Source: an uncultured Thermodesulfobacterium sp. (GTDB taxonomy: Bacteria; Desulfobacterota; Thermodesulfobacteria; Thermodesulfobacteriales; Thermodesulfobacteriaceae). Taken from it: a DNA stretch of 64,000 nucleotides. The stretch is from contig CALLJG010000014.1 in NCBI GenBank assembly GCA_938091335.1, forward strand, positions 1 through 64,000, read 5' to 3'. Position numbers and translations under genes: made by a program. Shown piece after piece: positions 63,369 to 64,000 of the stretch. The notes below the pieces were generated by a model. That model was given only the letters and a program-made list of their open reading frames with translations. It was not told the origin of the DNA and searched no databases. Each line of letters starts with the position of its first letter. Position 1 is the first letter of the stretch.

Positions 63369-64000
63369 CTATATTTCTAGATCTTCTCTCACTCTAATTC
63401 TTAACCCCTCTCCACCTGCTGGTCTCCAATCCTTTGGTTTCCATATTTCTAAAAGTTTCTCCATCTCTCCTCTACTCTTAAGCCTTTCTACAATTTCATG
63501 CCAAATACAACTCATATCCTTTCTTACCTCACATTTTCCACCTTTGGAACCCCCACAAGGGCCATTTAACAAATTTTTGGCACATCGAGCAATTGGACAA
63601 AGCCCTGCAGTCTTATCAATAATACAATCTCCACATCCTCTACACTTCTCTACCCACTCTCCCAGAGCAATATTTGCTCCATAAAAGGAGGTATCAACCC
63701 CTGGATAAACCCTTAACTCTGGATAAAGATCCGCAATTAAATTAACCCCCACTCCACAGGCAAGACTAACCACTGCTTCAACCTTTTTTCCTAACTCTTT
63801 CAAAGGTTCCAAATATTCTGGATCACATTGTCTGATAAAAGTTGTCTCTATTATTTCTATCTCTTTACCCTGTCTACTTCTTGCTAATCTTAAAGCTTCA
63901 GCCAAAATAGCAACTTCTCTATCCCCACCTGCAGAACAAACAGCTACACATCCTCTACATCCAAGCAATAAAACTTTTTTATAAGGCTCAATATTTTCTA
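63369..64000 (-). CDS. metV: Methylene-THF reductase partner MetV, N-terminus outside the window
   Basis: At least 210 residues; the frame is open to the right edge (ENIEPYKKVLLLGCRGCVAV), so the true start lies beyond 64000. MetV binds Fe-S or zinc and pairs with MetF in Wood-Ljungdahl bacteria. Cysteines: GCRGCVAVC near the visible start, KCRGCGDCIIDKTAGLCPIA, then KNLLNGPCGGSKGGKCEV and CIWH. It ends 13 bases before the MetF-AcsD gene, whose MetF domain is its presumed partner. Confidence 0.9.
   Translation of the reverse strand, partial: ENIEPYKKVLLLGCRGCVAVCSAGGDREVAILAEALRLARSRQGKEIEIIETTFIRQCDPEYLEPLKELGKKVEAVVSLACGVGVNLIADLYPELRVYPGVDTSFYGANIALGEWVEKCRGCGDCIIDKTAGLCPIARCAKNLLNGPCGGSKGGKCEVRKDMSCIWHEIVERLKSRGEMEKLLEIWKPKDWRPAGGEGLRIRVREDLEI

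Noticed and set aside
1-64000. CRISPR arrays, rRNA operons, prophage genes, cobalamin or other riboswitches
   Set aside because: I looked for regularly spaced repeats, rRNA signatures, phage structural genes and known riboswitch cores and saw none.

Overview
The window reads as a piece of chromosome from a very AT-rich, thermophilic, strictly anaerobic, probably sulfate- or sulfur-metabolising bacterium of the Thermodesulfobacteria type (Thermodesulfobacterium or a close relative). The grounds are: protein genes of roughly 30% GC beside much more GC-rich tRNAs and tmRNA, as expected for hot growth; a Wood-Ljungdahl gene cluster; a B12-dependent ribonucleotide reductase; siroheme-related enzymes; endonuclease Q; a DUF6178 protein and a DUF4390-NtrY pair. 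The assignment is inferred from gene content, not from a search.

Layout. 1-3.4 kb is a decaying zone: the first codons of pdxJ run off the left edge, followed by a transposase-like fragment, a FadL-type porin remnant, and cydB and cydA (cytochrome bd), each broken by one frameshift. 3.8-8 kb holds tmRNA, tRNA-Arg and a tightly overlapping gatB-mtnA-rex-dut operon. 8-17.3 kb carries trpB2 with an AhbB-like siroheme decarboxylase, a GT-C glycosyltransferase, DUF4390-NtrY, an RsuA/RluB-type pseudouridine synthase and polA. Two tRNAs (Pro, Leu), a thyX pseudogene, endonuclease Q and a few exported proteins follow. 20.6-28.2 kb is a long minus-strand operon (rplS-rnhB-yraN-DUF6178-nrdJ-hom-cheD-like-HDOD). 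Then come tRNA-His, lon, a Nudix hydrolase and a minus-strand RNA-repair operon (creatininase-like, rtcA, Pab1020-type RNA ligase, precorrin-2 dehydrogenase). 35-39.8 kb has miaB and a Spy-like exported protein with a candidate sigma-54 promoter, converging with a two-component system whose regulator is a sigma-54 activator. 39.8-49.6 kb is accessory: B12 radical SAM, tRNA-Arg, prenyltransferase-like, MFS, cstA, sod, an mtgA pseudogene, flavin reductase, DUF488, CGGC and transposase debris.

49.6-64 kb is the metabolic core and the most interesting part. On the minus strand lie metV (cut by the right edge), a single gene fusing methylene-THF reductase (MetF) to the corrinoid protein small subunit (AcsD) through a long charged repetitive linker, acsB, acsC, acsE, and a 1364-residue formate dehydrogenase that carries its own 2Fe-2S, FAD/NAD(P)H and ferredoxin domains. 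A second MetF, fused to a MetV-like cysteine domain, converges on the cluster. Together these cover CO2 to formate and methylene-THF to methyl-THF to methyl-corrinoid to acetyl-CoA. The CO dehydrogenase subunit (AcsA/CooS) and the formyl/methenyl-THF enzymes are not in this window.

A recurring theme is gene decay: at least five former genes (fadL-like, cydB, cydA, thyX, mtgA) are broken, plus one small exported protein. Two of the lesions are one-base deficits in an identical T6-AATT context, so sequencing error or transcriptional slippage must be kept in mind for those two.
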